NCBI GenBank assembly: GCA_047975785.1
Contig: JBKEEC010000035.1
Location: 1 to 18,513 of the forward strand
DNA: 18,513 nucleotides
Direction of reading: 5' to 3'
From: JACXVD01 sp047975785
Lineage (GTDB): Bacteria > Pseudomonadota > Alphaproteobacteria > Sphingomonadales > Sphingomonadaceae
The translations under genes and the position numbers were made by a program. Positions 1-7,309 of the stretch are shown here, piece by piece (position 1 is the first letter of the stretch; every line of letters starts with the position of its first letter). Under the pieces are notes generated by a model, which searched no databases, was not told the DNA's origin, and was given only the letters and a program-made list of their open reading frames with translations.

Positions 1-20
1 ACCTATGTCATCGAGAGGGA

Positions 21-728
21 GTGACAAGCCCTTCCCGACAAACACCCCCCGCAATTCACGCTCGCGGCGTTTCGCTCACCCTGGGTGCCGCGTCCGCTCC
101 TGTAGAAGTTCTGAAAGGAATAGACCTCGATATCAGGCAAGGAGAAACGGTCGCCCTGCTTGGCGCATCCGGTTCCGGCAAAAGTTCCCTGATGGCTGTC
201 CTGTCTGGCCTTGAACGGGCCACACAGGGAACTATCATGATTGCCAATCAGAATTTCTATGAAATGGACGAAGATGCTCTCGCCAAAGCCCGGCGAGGAA
301 CCATAGGCATTGTCCTGCAGGCATTTCATCTCCTGCCCACCATGACGGCACTGGAAAATGTCGCAACGCCGATGGAACTGGCCGGAATAGCAGACGCAAG
401 ATTACAGGCGGAGCGGGAACTCGAATCAGTGGGCCTTGCGCATCGCCTTCATCATTATCCTTCGCAAATGTCAGGCGGAGAACAGCAACGTGTCGCTATT
501 GCCCGTGCCCTGGCCCCTGCCCCCCGCCTGATTTTTGCGGATGAGCCGACCGGCAATCTGGACGCAGCAACCGGACATGAAATCGTGGATTTGCTCCTTG
601 CCCGGTGCAATACAGCTCAGACCAGCTTGCTGGTGATCACCCATGATCCTGAACTGGCCGCACGCTGCAACCGGATCATCACCATGGCAGACGGCACGCT
701 TGTCAGCGACAGCCACCCGGTAAGCTAG
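21..728 (+). CDS. ybbA: ABC transporter ATP-binding protein, YbbA/LolD-like
   Basis: Cytoplasmic ATPase subunit of an envelope ABC transporter; it should hydrolyse ATP to drive the FtsX-fold permease encoded next. All core motifs are visible in the 235-residue product: Walker A GASGSGKS (48-55), Q-loop Gln100, signature SGGEQQ (151-156), Walker B LIFADEP with catalytic Glu175, D-loop GNLDA (178-182) and switch His208. Length matches the YbbA/LolD/MacB ATPase group (about 225-235). The permease starts 23 bases after the stop, so the two are almost certainly cotranscribed. The start is uncertain. GTG at 21 follows a purine-rich AGAGGGA almost without spacer, and the frame is open back to the window edge, so the true start could lie upstream. 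YbbA fits better than LolD because the partner is one long permease rather than a LolC/E pair; this is family knowledge, not proof. Confidence 0.93.
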   Translation: MTSPSRQTPPAIHARGVSLTLGAASAPVEVLKGIDLDIRQGETVALLGASGSGKSSLMAVLSGLERATQGTIMIANQNFYEMDEDALAKARRGTIGIVLQAFHLLPTMTALENVATPMELAGIADARLQAERELESVGLAHRLHHYPSQMSGGEQQRVAIARALAPAPRLIFADEPTGNLDAATGHEIVDLLLARCNTAQTSLLVITHDPELAARCNRIITMADGTLVSDSHPVS

Positions 729-751
729 GTGTTTAGGCTCAGGATTCATTG

Positions 752-3298
752 ATGCGTCGCTCTCTTCCCCTTGCCATGGCCTGGAAAATCGCCCGGCGTG
801 ATTTGCATCTGCGTTTTCGGGGTCTGCGTCTTTTACTTGTCTGCCTGTTTCTTGGCACTGCCGCCCTGACAGCGATCATCTCGCTGACAGATGCAATCGA
901 CCATGAATTGTCTGCACAAGGTCAACAGATTCTTGGCGGTGATATCCAGCTTGCCCTGTGGCAACGTCCGGCAGCACCTGCGGAACTGGAAGCCATGCGC
1001 GCCATGGGGACTGTGTCGGGCGGCACACGGCTTCAGGCAATGGCCCGTCACCAGAATAACGCCGCGCCGGTCGAACTGAAAAGCGTTGACTCAAAATGGC
1101 CACTCTATGGTCAATTTACCCTGACAGGCGAGAAGGTTGCACACGCTCCTGAAGGAGATGCCGCCTGGCTTTCACCTGATGCAATGGCGCGACTGGGTTT
1201 GCAAACAGGTGACAGGTTCCAGATCGGCACATTATCTCTGATTGCCGCCGGAGTGATCGGGACTGAACCTGACAGGCTGGGGGAAGGTTTCCAGCTAGGC
1301 CCCACCATCATTGTTGCAGAAGATCTGCCCGCCCGCGCCGGCCTGTTACAACCGGGCGCAATGTATCGTTCTGTCTACCGCATTGCACTTCCGCCATCTG
1401 CAGATATTTCACGTGCAGAAGAGAACTTCCGGCAGCAATTCCCCAATGCCGGTTATGAACTGCGCACGCGCGACAGGGCTTCTCCGGGAGCAGACAGATT
1501 TGTCTCGCGGATGGGGGAGTTCCTGCTTCTGGTAGGCCTGTCTGCACTGGTCATCGCTGGAATTGGCATTGGCGGAGGGGTAACATCCTACCTCGACAGC
1601 AGACGGCGCAATATTGCCACTCTCAAAATTCTTGGGGCAACAAGCGGTGATATTGCCCGTATCTACGCCATGCAGATCGGGGTAACCGCCCTGACTGGCA
1701 GTGTTGCAGGGATTTTGGCCGGTGTTGTCACCACACCCTTTCTTGCGCAGTTTCTTGAAGGACTCCTGCCTGTCAATGCGCAGCTTCGCTTGTCTGTTCC
1801 CGCCGTCATTCTGGCCCTGTCATACGGGATTCTGGTTGCATTCATATTTTCCATTCTGCCCCTGATGCGCGCAAAACAGGTGCCAGCTCTGGCCATGATG
1901 CGTCCCGCCGGTGGCTCTTCAGTAAAAATCGCTCCGGCTGGCTGGGGGATGATGGGCGCGGGACTGGCCGCAATATGCGCACTGGTTTTGCTGACATCAT
2001 CCCAACCATGGCTCGCGGCCGGTTTTCTGGGAGGTTCGGCGGCGGTCCTTGCTCTGCTGGGCCTGATCGGACGCGGCGTTATTACCATGGCGCGCAGGCT
2101 CCCTCGTCCGTCAAACCCGATGATCCGGAACGCTGTCACCAATTTATATCGTCCGGCCAATACGACTGCTGCGCTAGTCACCGCAATCGGGTTTGGGCTG
2201 ATGAGCTTTGTCCTGCTTGCCGGTGTTCAGACGGCAATTGATGGTAATATCGAAAAACGCGTCCCCAGTCAGGCGCCGGATTATTTCGTGCTCGATATTC
2301 CCCGTGATCTTCTGCCGGATTTTGAACGGATCGTAACTGAACAACAATCGGGTGCCCGGATACGCGCAGTGCCAACCTTGCGCGGTGCCGTCCTCGCCTT
2401 TGGGCCTCGCGATAATCTGACCCGCGTTGCCGATATGCAGGAAGTTCCCGAAGGTGCATGGGCCTTGCGCGGAGAACGCGGCCTGACCTATGCAAGTGAT
2501 GTGCCGCCGGGTAACACCATCACGCAAGGCTCCTGGTGGCCTGACCCATATACCGGCCCGCCACTGGTCTCTGTCGATGAAGAGTTTGCCAGTACGCTTG
2601 ACCTGAAGATTGGAGATCAGATCACTATCGGTCTTCTGGGCGTGGAAAGAACCGCCACAATCGCCAATTTGCGCCAGATTGACTGGGAGAGCATGGGCTT
2701 CAACCATGCACTTGTATTCAGCCCCAATGCCCTGATGGATGCTCCGCATAATCTGGCCGCGACCATCCATTTGCCCGCACCGGCAAACCCTGAAAGCAAA
2801 AACAATCAGGATTCTGGCCCGTTATTGCGCGAATTGATCAGCGCCTTTCCTTCCAGTTCGGTTATCGAAACCGGCCCGCTTCTGCAGCAGGCGCGCAGCA
2901 TTGTCTCGCAAGTGGGGCTTGCGACATTCGCTGCTGCCTCGGTGGCCGTTCTGGCCGGAATCGCGGTATTGATCGGGGCAATTCTGGCCGCACGGGCTGC
3001 GCGCAGCTACGACACGGTTATCCTGCGGGTTCTGGGTGCAGATTCACGTCAGATCCTGCTCATGAATATGACAGAATATCTCTTGCTGGCGGCGATACTG
3101 GCCGCAATCACGCTTCCCCTTGGCACTCTGCTGGCATGGCTGGTTGTGACACAAATGTTCGAATTCACCTGGCTGCCAGACTGGACAGCCATTGCCGGCA
3201 TATTGGGCGCAGCAATCATCCTGATACTGTTATGCGCACTGGTCAGCATCTGGCCGGTGCTACGCGCCCGCCCTGCACAGGCATTGCGGGCACTATAA
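752..3298 (+). CDS. ybbP: FtsX/MacB-fold ABC permease, YbbP-like
   Basis: Inner-membrane permease partner of the preceding ATPase, 848 residues. About ten hydrophobic helices can be read: one near residues 26-46, then a periplasmic domain of about 200 residues, helices near 257-279, 306-331, 349-371, 398-416, 420-445 and 471-492, a second periplasmic domain, and helices near 722-748, 776-800 and 812-836. This doubled FtsX arrangement is the YbbP architecture. LKILGAT and LRVLGAD follow the first helix of each FtsX domain, a family hallmark at the ATPase-coupling helix. ATG at 752 is chosen because AGGA lies 7 bases upstream; an adjacent TTG at 749 is less likely. In E. coli YbbA-YbbP is encoded beside the esterase TesA. 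No such gene is visible here, but the left edge is cut. Likely role: mechanotransmission or extraction of hydrophobic molecules at the envelope; the substrate cannot be told. Confidence 0.92.
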   Translation: MRRSLPLAMAWKIARRDLHLRFRGLRLLLVCLFLGTAALTAIISLTDAIDHELSAQGQQILGGDIQLALWQRPAAPAELEAMRAMGTVSGGTRLQAMARHQNNAAPVELKSVDSKWPLYGQFTLTGEKVAHAPEGDAAWLSPDAMARLGLQTGDRFQIGTLSLIAAGVIGTEPDRLGEGFQLGPTIIVAEDLPARAGLLQPGAMYRSVYRIALPPSADISRAEENFRQQFPNAGYELRTRDRASPGADRFVSRMGEFLLLVGLSALVIAGIGIGGGVTSYLDSRRRNIATLKILGATSGDIARIYAMQIGVTALTGSVAGILAGVVTTPFLAQFLEGLLPVNAQLRLSVPAVILALSYGILVAFIFSILPLMRAKQVPALAMMRPAGGSSVKIAPAGWGMMGAGLAAICALVLLTSSQPWLAAGFLGGSAAVLALLGLIGRGVITMARRLPRPSNPMIRNAVTNLYRPANTTAALVTAIGFGLMSFVLLAGVQTAIDGNIEKRVPSQAPDYFVLDIPRDLLPDFERIVTEQQSGARIRAVPTLRGAVLAFGPRDNLTRVADMQEVPEGAWALRGERGLTYASDVPPGNTITQGSWWPDPYTGPPLVSVDEEFASTLDLKIGDQITIGLLGVERTATIANLRQIDWESMGFNHALVFSPNALMDAPHNLAATIHLPAPANPESKNNQDSGPLLRELISAFPSSSVIETGPLLQQARSIVSQVGLATFAAASVAVLAGIAVLIGAILAARAARSYDTVILRVLGADSRQILLMNMTEYLLLAAILAAITLPLGTLLAWLVVTQMFEFTWLPDWTAIAGILGAAIILILLCALVSIWPVLRARPAQALRAL

Positions 3299-3303
3299 GG
3301 GCT

Positions 3304-3741
3304 TCAGGCGAAGATATCCGCCCGGTCAGGATCTTTCGGATCAGGACCGAACCGGTTTTCGCCCTTTGTGCCATCAAGGCACATAAATACAAATATAATG
3401 ATGGGGCCGGCATAGGGCACAAGATAGAGCAGAAGCATCCAGCCCGATTTGTCCTGATCATGAAAACGCCGAACCAAAACAGCAAGCGCCGGGACAATCG
3501 TGCCCAACCAGAATACAAAGTATAACATGATCCCCACAAAAAAAAGCGGGCTAAATTGTGGTGGAGTTGTCGACTCGCTTCCATCAGCATTGATGGAATC
3601 CCACGGCAAACCGGCAAGGATCAAAGCAACAAAAAACATCCCCATCAAAAAACTGAACAGCGTAAACATCCAGTATTCCATACGCCGCGAACGACCATTA
3701 AAATCTGCATATCGTTTATAGGGAAGGATCATCCATTCCAT
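3304..3741 (-). CDS. DUF805 family membrane protein (downstream paralogue)
   Basis: Small integral membrane protein of 145 residues with the DUF805 pattern: an N-terminal block (PYKRYADFNGRSRRMEYW, residues 7-24), hydrophobic segments near 24-45, 65-92 and 100-118, and the family motif VRRFHDQDKSGW between the second and third segments. The C-terminus is hydrophilic (GTKGENRFGPDP). DUF805 proteins have no firmly assigned biochemical role. It ends five bases from the convergent permease gene, with no hairpin between them. No strong ribosome-binding site is visible; GCGGGTG sits upstream of the ATG. Its paralogue lies directly upstream on the same strand, but an intrinsic terminator lies between, so expression may depend on read-through or its own promoter. 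Relative to the paralogue it carries a longer loop after the first helix (INADGSESTTPPQFSP). Confidence 0.88.
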   Translation of the reverse strand: MEWMILPYKRYADFNGRSRRMEYWMFTLFSFLMGMFFVALILAGLPWDSINADGSESTTPPQFSPLFFVGIMLYFVFWLGTIVPALAVLVRRFHDQDKSGWMLLLYLVPYAGPIIIFVFMCLDGTKGENRFGPDPKDPDRADIFA

Positions 3742-3762
3742 GTGTGCACCCGCTTACATACC

Positions 3763-3792
3763 ATGAGATTAAAAATACTATGTGATTAAAAA
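3763..3792. repeat. Imperfect 13-bp direct repeat, period 17
   Basis: ATGAGATTAAAAA (3763-3775) and ATGTGATTAAAAA (3780-3792) differ at one base and lie 17 bases apart, upstream of the downstream DUF805 gene. The second copy overlaps the T-tract of the terminator. Function unknown; it may be a binding site or simply AT-rich drift. Confidence 0.5.
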
Positions 3793-3828
3793 AACGACGT
3801 GCCGCACATAAATCATGCAGCACGCCGT
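3788..3828 (-). terminator. Rho-independent terminator after the upstream DUF805 gene
   Basis: Read on the minus strand, ACGGCGTGCTGCA, a 9-base loop and TGCGGCACGTCGT form a 13-position stem with two mismatches (arms at 3816-3828 and 3794-3806), followed at once by seven T residues (3794-3788, sharing the last stem base). It begins 18 bases past the stop codon of the DUF805 gene at 3847-4242. This is a textbook intrinsic terminator and separates the two DUF805 paralogues transcriptionally, at least in part. Confidence 0.85.
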
Positions 3829-3846
3829 CAGAAATATTACTGCTTA

Positions 3847-4242
3847 TTATTCGAATACGTTGGGATTTACCCCGCTTGGATCGGGGCCATACTGGTTTTC
3901 GCCCTTTGTGCCTTCAAGGCACATGAACACCAGCACAATCAGCCCGCCAACGAAGGGAATAAAGCTCAAAAGCACGAACCAGCCGGATTTGTCCTGATCA
4001 TGGAAGCGACGCACCTGCACCGCCAGCATCGGTATGAAAGAGCCGAGAATAAACAGAAGCAGCAAAATGCCGGTAAAACCAAACCCGGAATCGCTCCCGG
4101 TCATCGCACCAAGACCACCGCTCACCATCGCGAGTACAACATAAACAATGACGAAAAACAGGAAAAACATCCAGTATTCCCTGCGGCCAGAACGACCGCT
4201 GAAGTCTGCGTAACGTTTATAGGGTAAAAACATCCATTCCAT
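3847..4242 (-). CDS. DUF805 family membrane protein (upstream paralogue)
   Basis: 131-residue inner-membrane protein, a clear paralogue of the neighbour at 3304-3741. They share the opening PYKRYADF.GRS.R.EYWMF, the VRRFHDQDKSGW motif and the tail FMCL.GTKGEN..GPDP. Three hydrophobic segments are visible (about 24-46, 55-77 and 88-108). The start ATG at 4242 has a GGGGA ribosome-binding site with a 6-base spacer, better than that of the paralogue, and the gene ends in its own intrinsic terminator. The hydrophilic loop is rich in Gly/Ser (GGLGAMTGSDSGFGFTG) and differs from the paralogue, as expected for tandem duplication followed by divergence. The function of DUF805 is not established, and nothing in the sequence suggests a catalytic activity. 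Confidence 0.9.
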   Translation of the reverse strand: MEWMFLPYKRYADFSGRSGRREYWMFFLFFVIVYVVLAMVSGGLGAMTGSDSGFGFTGILLLLFILGSFIPMLAVQVRRFHDQDKSGWFVLLSFIPFVGGLIVLVFMCLEGTKGENQYGPDPSGVNPNVFE

Positions 4243-4335
4243 TGCGATTCCCCGAAATAAATAAAAATGCCTAGGCTACGCACCACAATATGACGAAGTT
4301 TGCAACTAAAAGAGGGACAGATATCCGCCCCCCCT

Positions 4336-4373
4336 TGTGTCATATTAAAAAAAATGTGTCATATTAAGAAAAA
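4336..4373. repeat. Two tandem 19-bp repeats
   Basis: TGTGTCATATTAAAAAAAA (4336-4354) is followed directly by TGTGTCATATTAAGAAAAA (4355-4373), 18 of 19 bases identical. The core GTCATATT occurs a third time in inverted orientation (AATATGAC, 4287-4294). All lie in the 143-base gap between the receptor stop codon and the upstream DUF805 start. It could be a regulator-binding array for the DUF805 gene or a U-rich transcript end for the receptor; no hairpin with a T-run was found here. Confidence 0.75.
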
Positions 4374-4385
4374 ATAGCAGTTTCG

Positions 4386-7001
4386 TCAGAAACGTGCGCG
4401 CACAGCAACCCCATATGTGCGTGGCTGGTTGGGATAACTTGAAATCGCATGGGATTGCGCAACCGAATCAAACAGCGACAGAAGATAGCGATCATTCAGC
4501 AGGTTCCGGCCCCAGACCGAAAATTCCAGCCCGCCATCAGTTGCATAGGTAAGCGAAGCAGCCAGCTCATCAACCTGACGGGTAAAAGGCTGTGCAGCCG
4601 CAATTGCCTGCGCTTGCCCGCCATCAGGCAATGACGGATCGAGGAAGCCCGGCAGTCCATCAAAAACCTGGGTTTCGGACTCGTAGTGATAGGAAGCACG
4701 GGCAATCAGATGATCTCCATTGCCAAGTTCCTGATCCCACTGGCCGCCCAGAGTCACAGACCATTCCGGCACACCGCCAACCGAATATCCGCTCAGATCA
4801 CCGATAGAAGAAATCGGGAAAGAAACATATTTGGCATCCAGCCAGGTCACACCCAGATCAAAGGAAAGCTGTTCAATCGGATTGGTGCGACCTTCAAATT
4901 CAACACCCCATGTCCGCTGCTTGCCCGCATTGGCAAGGGCAAAGCCGGTGCCGGTAAAAGTGTTGGACTGGAAGCCGTTGATCGTCTGACGGAATGCCGC
5001 AATATTGGCGGAGTAATTCCCCCAATTGCCTTTCAGTCCAAGCTCGATGACCTTGGACTTTTCCGGTCCGGCATAGCGCGAACCATATCTGAGATTATTT
5101 ACTGTCAGCCCTGCCGAGGCAAGCGCAGCCGCATCGGACGCTGCCGGCCGGCTATCGCGTGACAGATTGATCGAGCTGGCCTTGAACCCTGTTGCATAGC
5201 TTGCATAGAGATTCAGGTTGGGATTCAGGTCATAGGCCAGCCGTGCCGTGTAGGAGAAATTGCTATCCTTTGTCTTGCCTGGCTCAACCGAGTTGGGAAC
5301 ATCCACAAATGGAGGCAGGAACTGGAGTGGACGCAGTGCATTAAGCGGATTTTGCGCCGGATCGTTCATCCCTGCCATGGCAATCGCATTGGCCTGTGCC
5401 GGTGTAGCCCCCTGCCCCAGCGCGCCCATGTATATCAGCTGGTAACGGAAAGGCGCATATTGCGGGGCATTGGCATCAATAGCTGAGAATACGTCATTCG
5501 AATTGACGTTGGCGGAATAATGCTTCTTGTCGCGGGTGTAATTGCCACCCAGCGTCAGGGTCAGTCCGTCCGTCACTTCAAAATCCACCTGTCCGAACAG
5601 GGAAATGGATTCATCTTTCAGCGTATAGGCTTCGTGCATACCCTGTCCGGCAGCAAAGAACTGACCGACATATTGCATGGGGTTTCCGTCCAGTGCGCCA
5701 AAAATCAGCTCCAGATCCTGACCCGGATTCAGGCTTCCGACATTCAGCGCCCCGCCTGTGCCCGCCTGAATCAGAATATTTGCATAATTGCGGAAATCAT
5801 TGCCATAAAGCAGCTGGTTGGTCTGATCGACCTTCTCGTTGAAATAATACCCGCCGAGCAGCAGATTCACCCGGTCGCCAATTTCAGCGTTATAACGAAG
5901 TTCCTGCGTGAAGGTCTTGAGCACAAGATCCTGATAATTATGTCCGATAAGATCTCCCGATGTAAAATCGGAATCCTGATCGGTAATCGAATTTGTCCGG
6001 CGCCAGGAAGTAATCGAAGTCAGTGTGCCCGGGCCAAGGTCAGCATCAATCTGGCCGGATACACCATAATTTTCAATGTCATTGGTGGAATCGATATTGC
6101 TGAAAACGATACCGTCATATTTCTGGCTGGGGCTGTTTACCTGCCCGCCAAGAGCAATAATCGCACTGGTGGCCCCGGAGCTCTGCACATTCACTGCGGC
6201 GCAGCAGCGTTCATCAATCTGGCTGATATCACCGATCAGGCGAACCGTGACAGGACCATCATTATCAAACAGGGCCTGTGCACGCATGAACCAGCGATCG
6301 CGGTTATTGGTCCGGTTGCCGGTTCCGTAATCCCGCATATAGCCGTCGCGCAGATTGACCCCGCCAGCAACACTTACGGCAAAGGAATCTGACACCGGGC
6401 CGGACACATAACCTTTCACCACCATGGCATCGTAATTTCCGATGCTCATTTCCATCTGCCCATTGGTTTCAAAGCTGGGCTTTTTGGTGACAATCGAGAT
6501 CACACCGGCAGAAGCATTCTTGCCGAACAGGGTCGATTGCGGGCCGCGCAAAACCTCAATCCGTTCAACATCAGGAAGATCATTGATCTGCGAGGCGGAG
6601 CGGGAGCGATACACACCATCAACAAATACGCCTACGGATGGTTCAATACCGGCATTATTGGCACCATTGCCAAAGCCTCGAATAATAAAATTGGTGTTGG
6701 CAGAAGATTGCAATTGCGTAACCTTCAGCGAAGGCACAACCGTTTGCAAATCCTTCAGATCGCGGATCTGTTCACGTTCGATCGTTTCTGCGGTTGTAAC
6801 GGTGACAGCCACAGGCACTTCCTGCAGCGTCTGGTCACGTTTGGTCGCAGTCACGATGATCTCACCGGCAAAACCTGACTCTTCCCTGGCAGGTGTTTCC
6901 TGGGCATATGCCACCGCCGGAAAGCTCGTGGCCAGGGTTGCAACCCCGGCGAGAAACAGGCTGCGCGAAGATATGGTGCGGAAAGAAACTGTGGAAGTCA
7001 T
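4386..7001 (-). CDS. TonB-dependent outer-membrane receptor
   Basis: An 871-residue outer-membrane active-transport channel energised by TonB-ExbB-ExbD. A signal peptide is visible with cleavage likely after AYA (residue 33). A TonB-box-like EIIVTATK follows at about 47-54, then the plug domain (55-175) with the characteristic LRGPQSTLFGKNASAG (151-166). The rest is alternating barrel strands and long loops, ending in Phe as is usual for BAM substrates. A Cys-Cys pair sits at 266-267 in an early loop. The ATG at 7001 is chosen because AGAGGA (7016-7011 on the minus strand) lies 9 bases upstream; in-frame starts at 7010 and 7037 fit poorly. It stands alone, with no siderophore, sugar or ABC genes beside it and no clear Fur box, so the substrate is unknown. 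A sphingomonad-type receptor for iron complexes or organic nutrients is the fair guess. Confidence 0.95.
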   Translation of the reverse strand: MTSTVSFRTISSRSLFLAGVATLATSFPAVAYAQETPAREESGFAGEIIVTATKRDQTLQEVPVAVTVTTAETIEREQIRDLKDLQTVVPSLKVTQLQSSANTNFIIRGFGNGANNAGIEPSVGVFVDGVYRSRSASQINDLPDVERIEVLRGPQSTLFGKNASAGVISIVTKKPSFETNGQMEMSIGNYDAMVVKGYVSGPVSDSFAVSVAGGVNLRDGYMRDYGTGNRTNNRDRWFMRAQALFDNDGPVTVRLIGDISQIDERCCAAVNVQSSGATSAIIALGGQVNSPSQKYDGIVFSNIDSTNDIENYGVSGQIDADLGPGTLTSITSWRRTNSITDQDSDFTSGDLIGHNYQDLVLKTFTQELRYNAEIGDRVNLLLGGYYFNEKVDQTNQLLYGNDFRNYANILIQAGTGGALNVGSLNPGQDLELIFGALDGNPMQYVGQFFAAGQGMHEAYTLKDESISLFGQVDFEVTDGLTLTLGGNYTRDKKHYSANVNSNDVFSAIDANAPQYAPFRYQLIYMGALGQGATPAQANAIAMAGMNDPAQNPLNALRPLQFLPPFVDVPNSVEPGKTKDSNFSYTARLAYDLNPNLNLYASYATGFKASSINLSRDSRPAASDAAALASAGLTVNNLRYGSRYAGPEKSKVIELGLKGNWGNYSANIAAFRQTINGFQSNTFTGTGFALANAGKQRTWGVEFEGRTNPIEQLSFDLGVTWLDAKYVSFPISSIGDLSGYSVGGVPEWSVTLGGQWDQELGNGDHLIARASYHYESETQVFDGLPGFLDPSLPDGGQAQAIAAAQPFTRQVDELAASLTYATDGGLEFSVWGRNLLNDRYLLSLFDSVAQSHAISSYPNQPRTYGVAVRARF

Positions 7002-7020
7002 AATAGGCATTCCTCTGAAC

Positions 7021-7044
7021 AAAAGATGCAGGGACATATCTTTT
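7021..7044 (-). other. AT-rich hairpin in receptor 5' leader
   Basis: AAAAGAT (7021-7027) and ATCTTTT (7038-7044) are perfect complements around a 10-base spacer, with one further G-T pair possible. In the receptor mRNA this places a small stem-loop four bases upstream of the AGAGGA ribosome-binding site. It is weak, and a regulatory role is only a possibility. Confidence 0.35.
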
Positions 7045-7140
7045 TTGCCTGCCCCTCACCCATTCTGATAGTTCATGAATACGCAAGCATCACCGGCACG
7101 GCAATCAGGCACAGCCCCAAATTCTCCAATCTTGCCTCGC

Positions 7141-7177
7141 TCTGTTGCCGAAGTGTCACGTTGTGCAGCGCAACAGA
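7141..7177. repeat. 8-bp inverted repeat with 21-base spacer
   Basis: TCTGTTGC (7141-7148) and GCAACAGA (7170-7177) are exact complements around a 21-base spacer, about midway between the divergent receptor and typA starts. It could be a two-site operator or a weak stem; chance is not excluded. Confidence 0.35.
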
Positions 7178-7192
7178 AGTGGCGGATTCATC

Positions 7193-7219
7193 TTGCCCAA
7201 TGCGCAGCCAGCGTATAGG
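7193..7219 (+). promoter_or_regulatory. Candidate typA promoter
   Basis: TTGCCC (7193-7198) and TATAGG (7214-7219) with a 15-base spacer, shorter than optimal. This is the best sigma70-like pair seen upstream of typA. Transcription would start near 7226, leaving a leader of about 85 bases. Confidence 0.3.
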
Positions 7220-7227
7220 GGCGCGCC

Positions 7228-7299
7228 ATGAAGGGCATGTCATCACCGGGCAGGCACGCGCTGCTTTGCACATCCCGCACTTTTACTTTTATTTTTGAA
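7228..7299 (+). CDS. Possible 23-codon upstream ORF before typA
   Basis: ATG at 7228 opens a 23-residue frame beginning MKGMSSPGRH and ending in an aromatic tail FTFIF, with its TGA at 7297-7299, ten bases before the typA ATG. AGGGG lies 6 bases upstream, a better ribosome-binding site than typA itself shows. If the promoter candidate at 7193-7219 is right, however, the transcript would start too close for that site to be used. It resembles no known leader peptide. It may be a translationally coupled leader or chance. Confidence 0.2.
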
Positions 7300-7309
7300 A
7301 GCTACCTCA

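Larger units (their letters stand above)
7002..7309. other. Divergent intergenic region between receptor and typA
   Basis: These 308 bases carry the leaders of two divergent genes. Contents seen: the receptor ribosome-binding site (7011-7016), an AT hairpin (7021-7044), an 8-bp palindrome TTCATGAA (7072-7079), an inverted repeat (7141-7177), a weak promoter-like pair for typA (7193-7219) and a 23-codon reading frame before typA (7228-7299). No RNA gene, riboswitch fold or Fur-like box was recognised. Confidence 0.6.

Noticed and set aside
3366..3384. Hairpin-like TGTGCC...GGCAC sequence in both DUF805 genes (again near 3906-3924)
   Set aside because: It lies inside the coding region and follows from conserved codons for the CL(D/E)GTKGE segment; no need for a regulatory reading.
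4328..4334. Run of seven C residues, considered as a phase-variable tract
   Set aside because: It is intergenic, short and not between promoter hexamers, so there is little ground for phase variation.
5520..6392. A 290-codon plus-strand frame inside the receptor gene
   Set aside because: In codon register opposite the receptor, with no ribosome-binding site or family features.
7002..7309. Search for a Fur box or cobalamin-type riboswitch upstream of the receptor
   Set aside because: No GATAAT-type 19-mer and no B12-box-like or conserved multi-stem structure could be seen in the leader.
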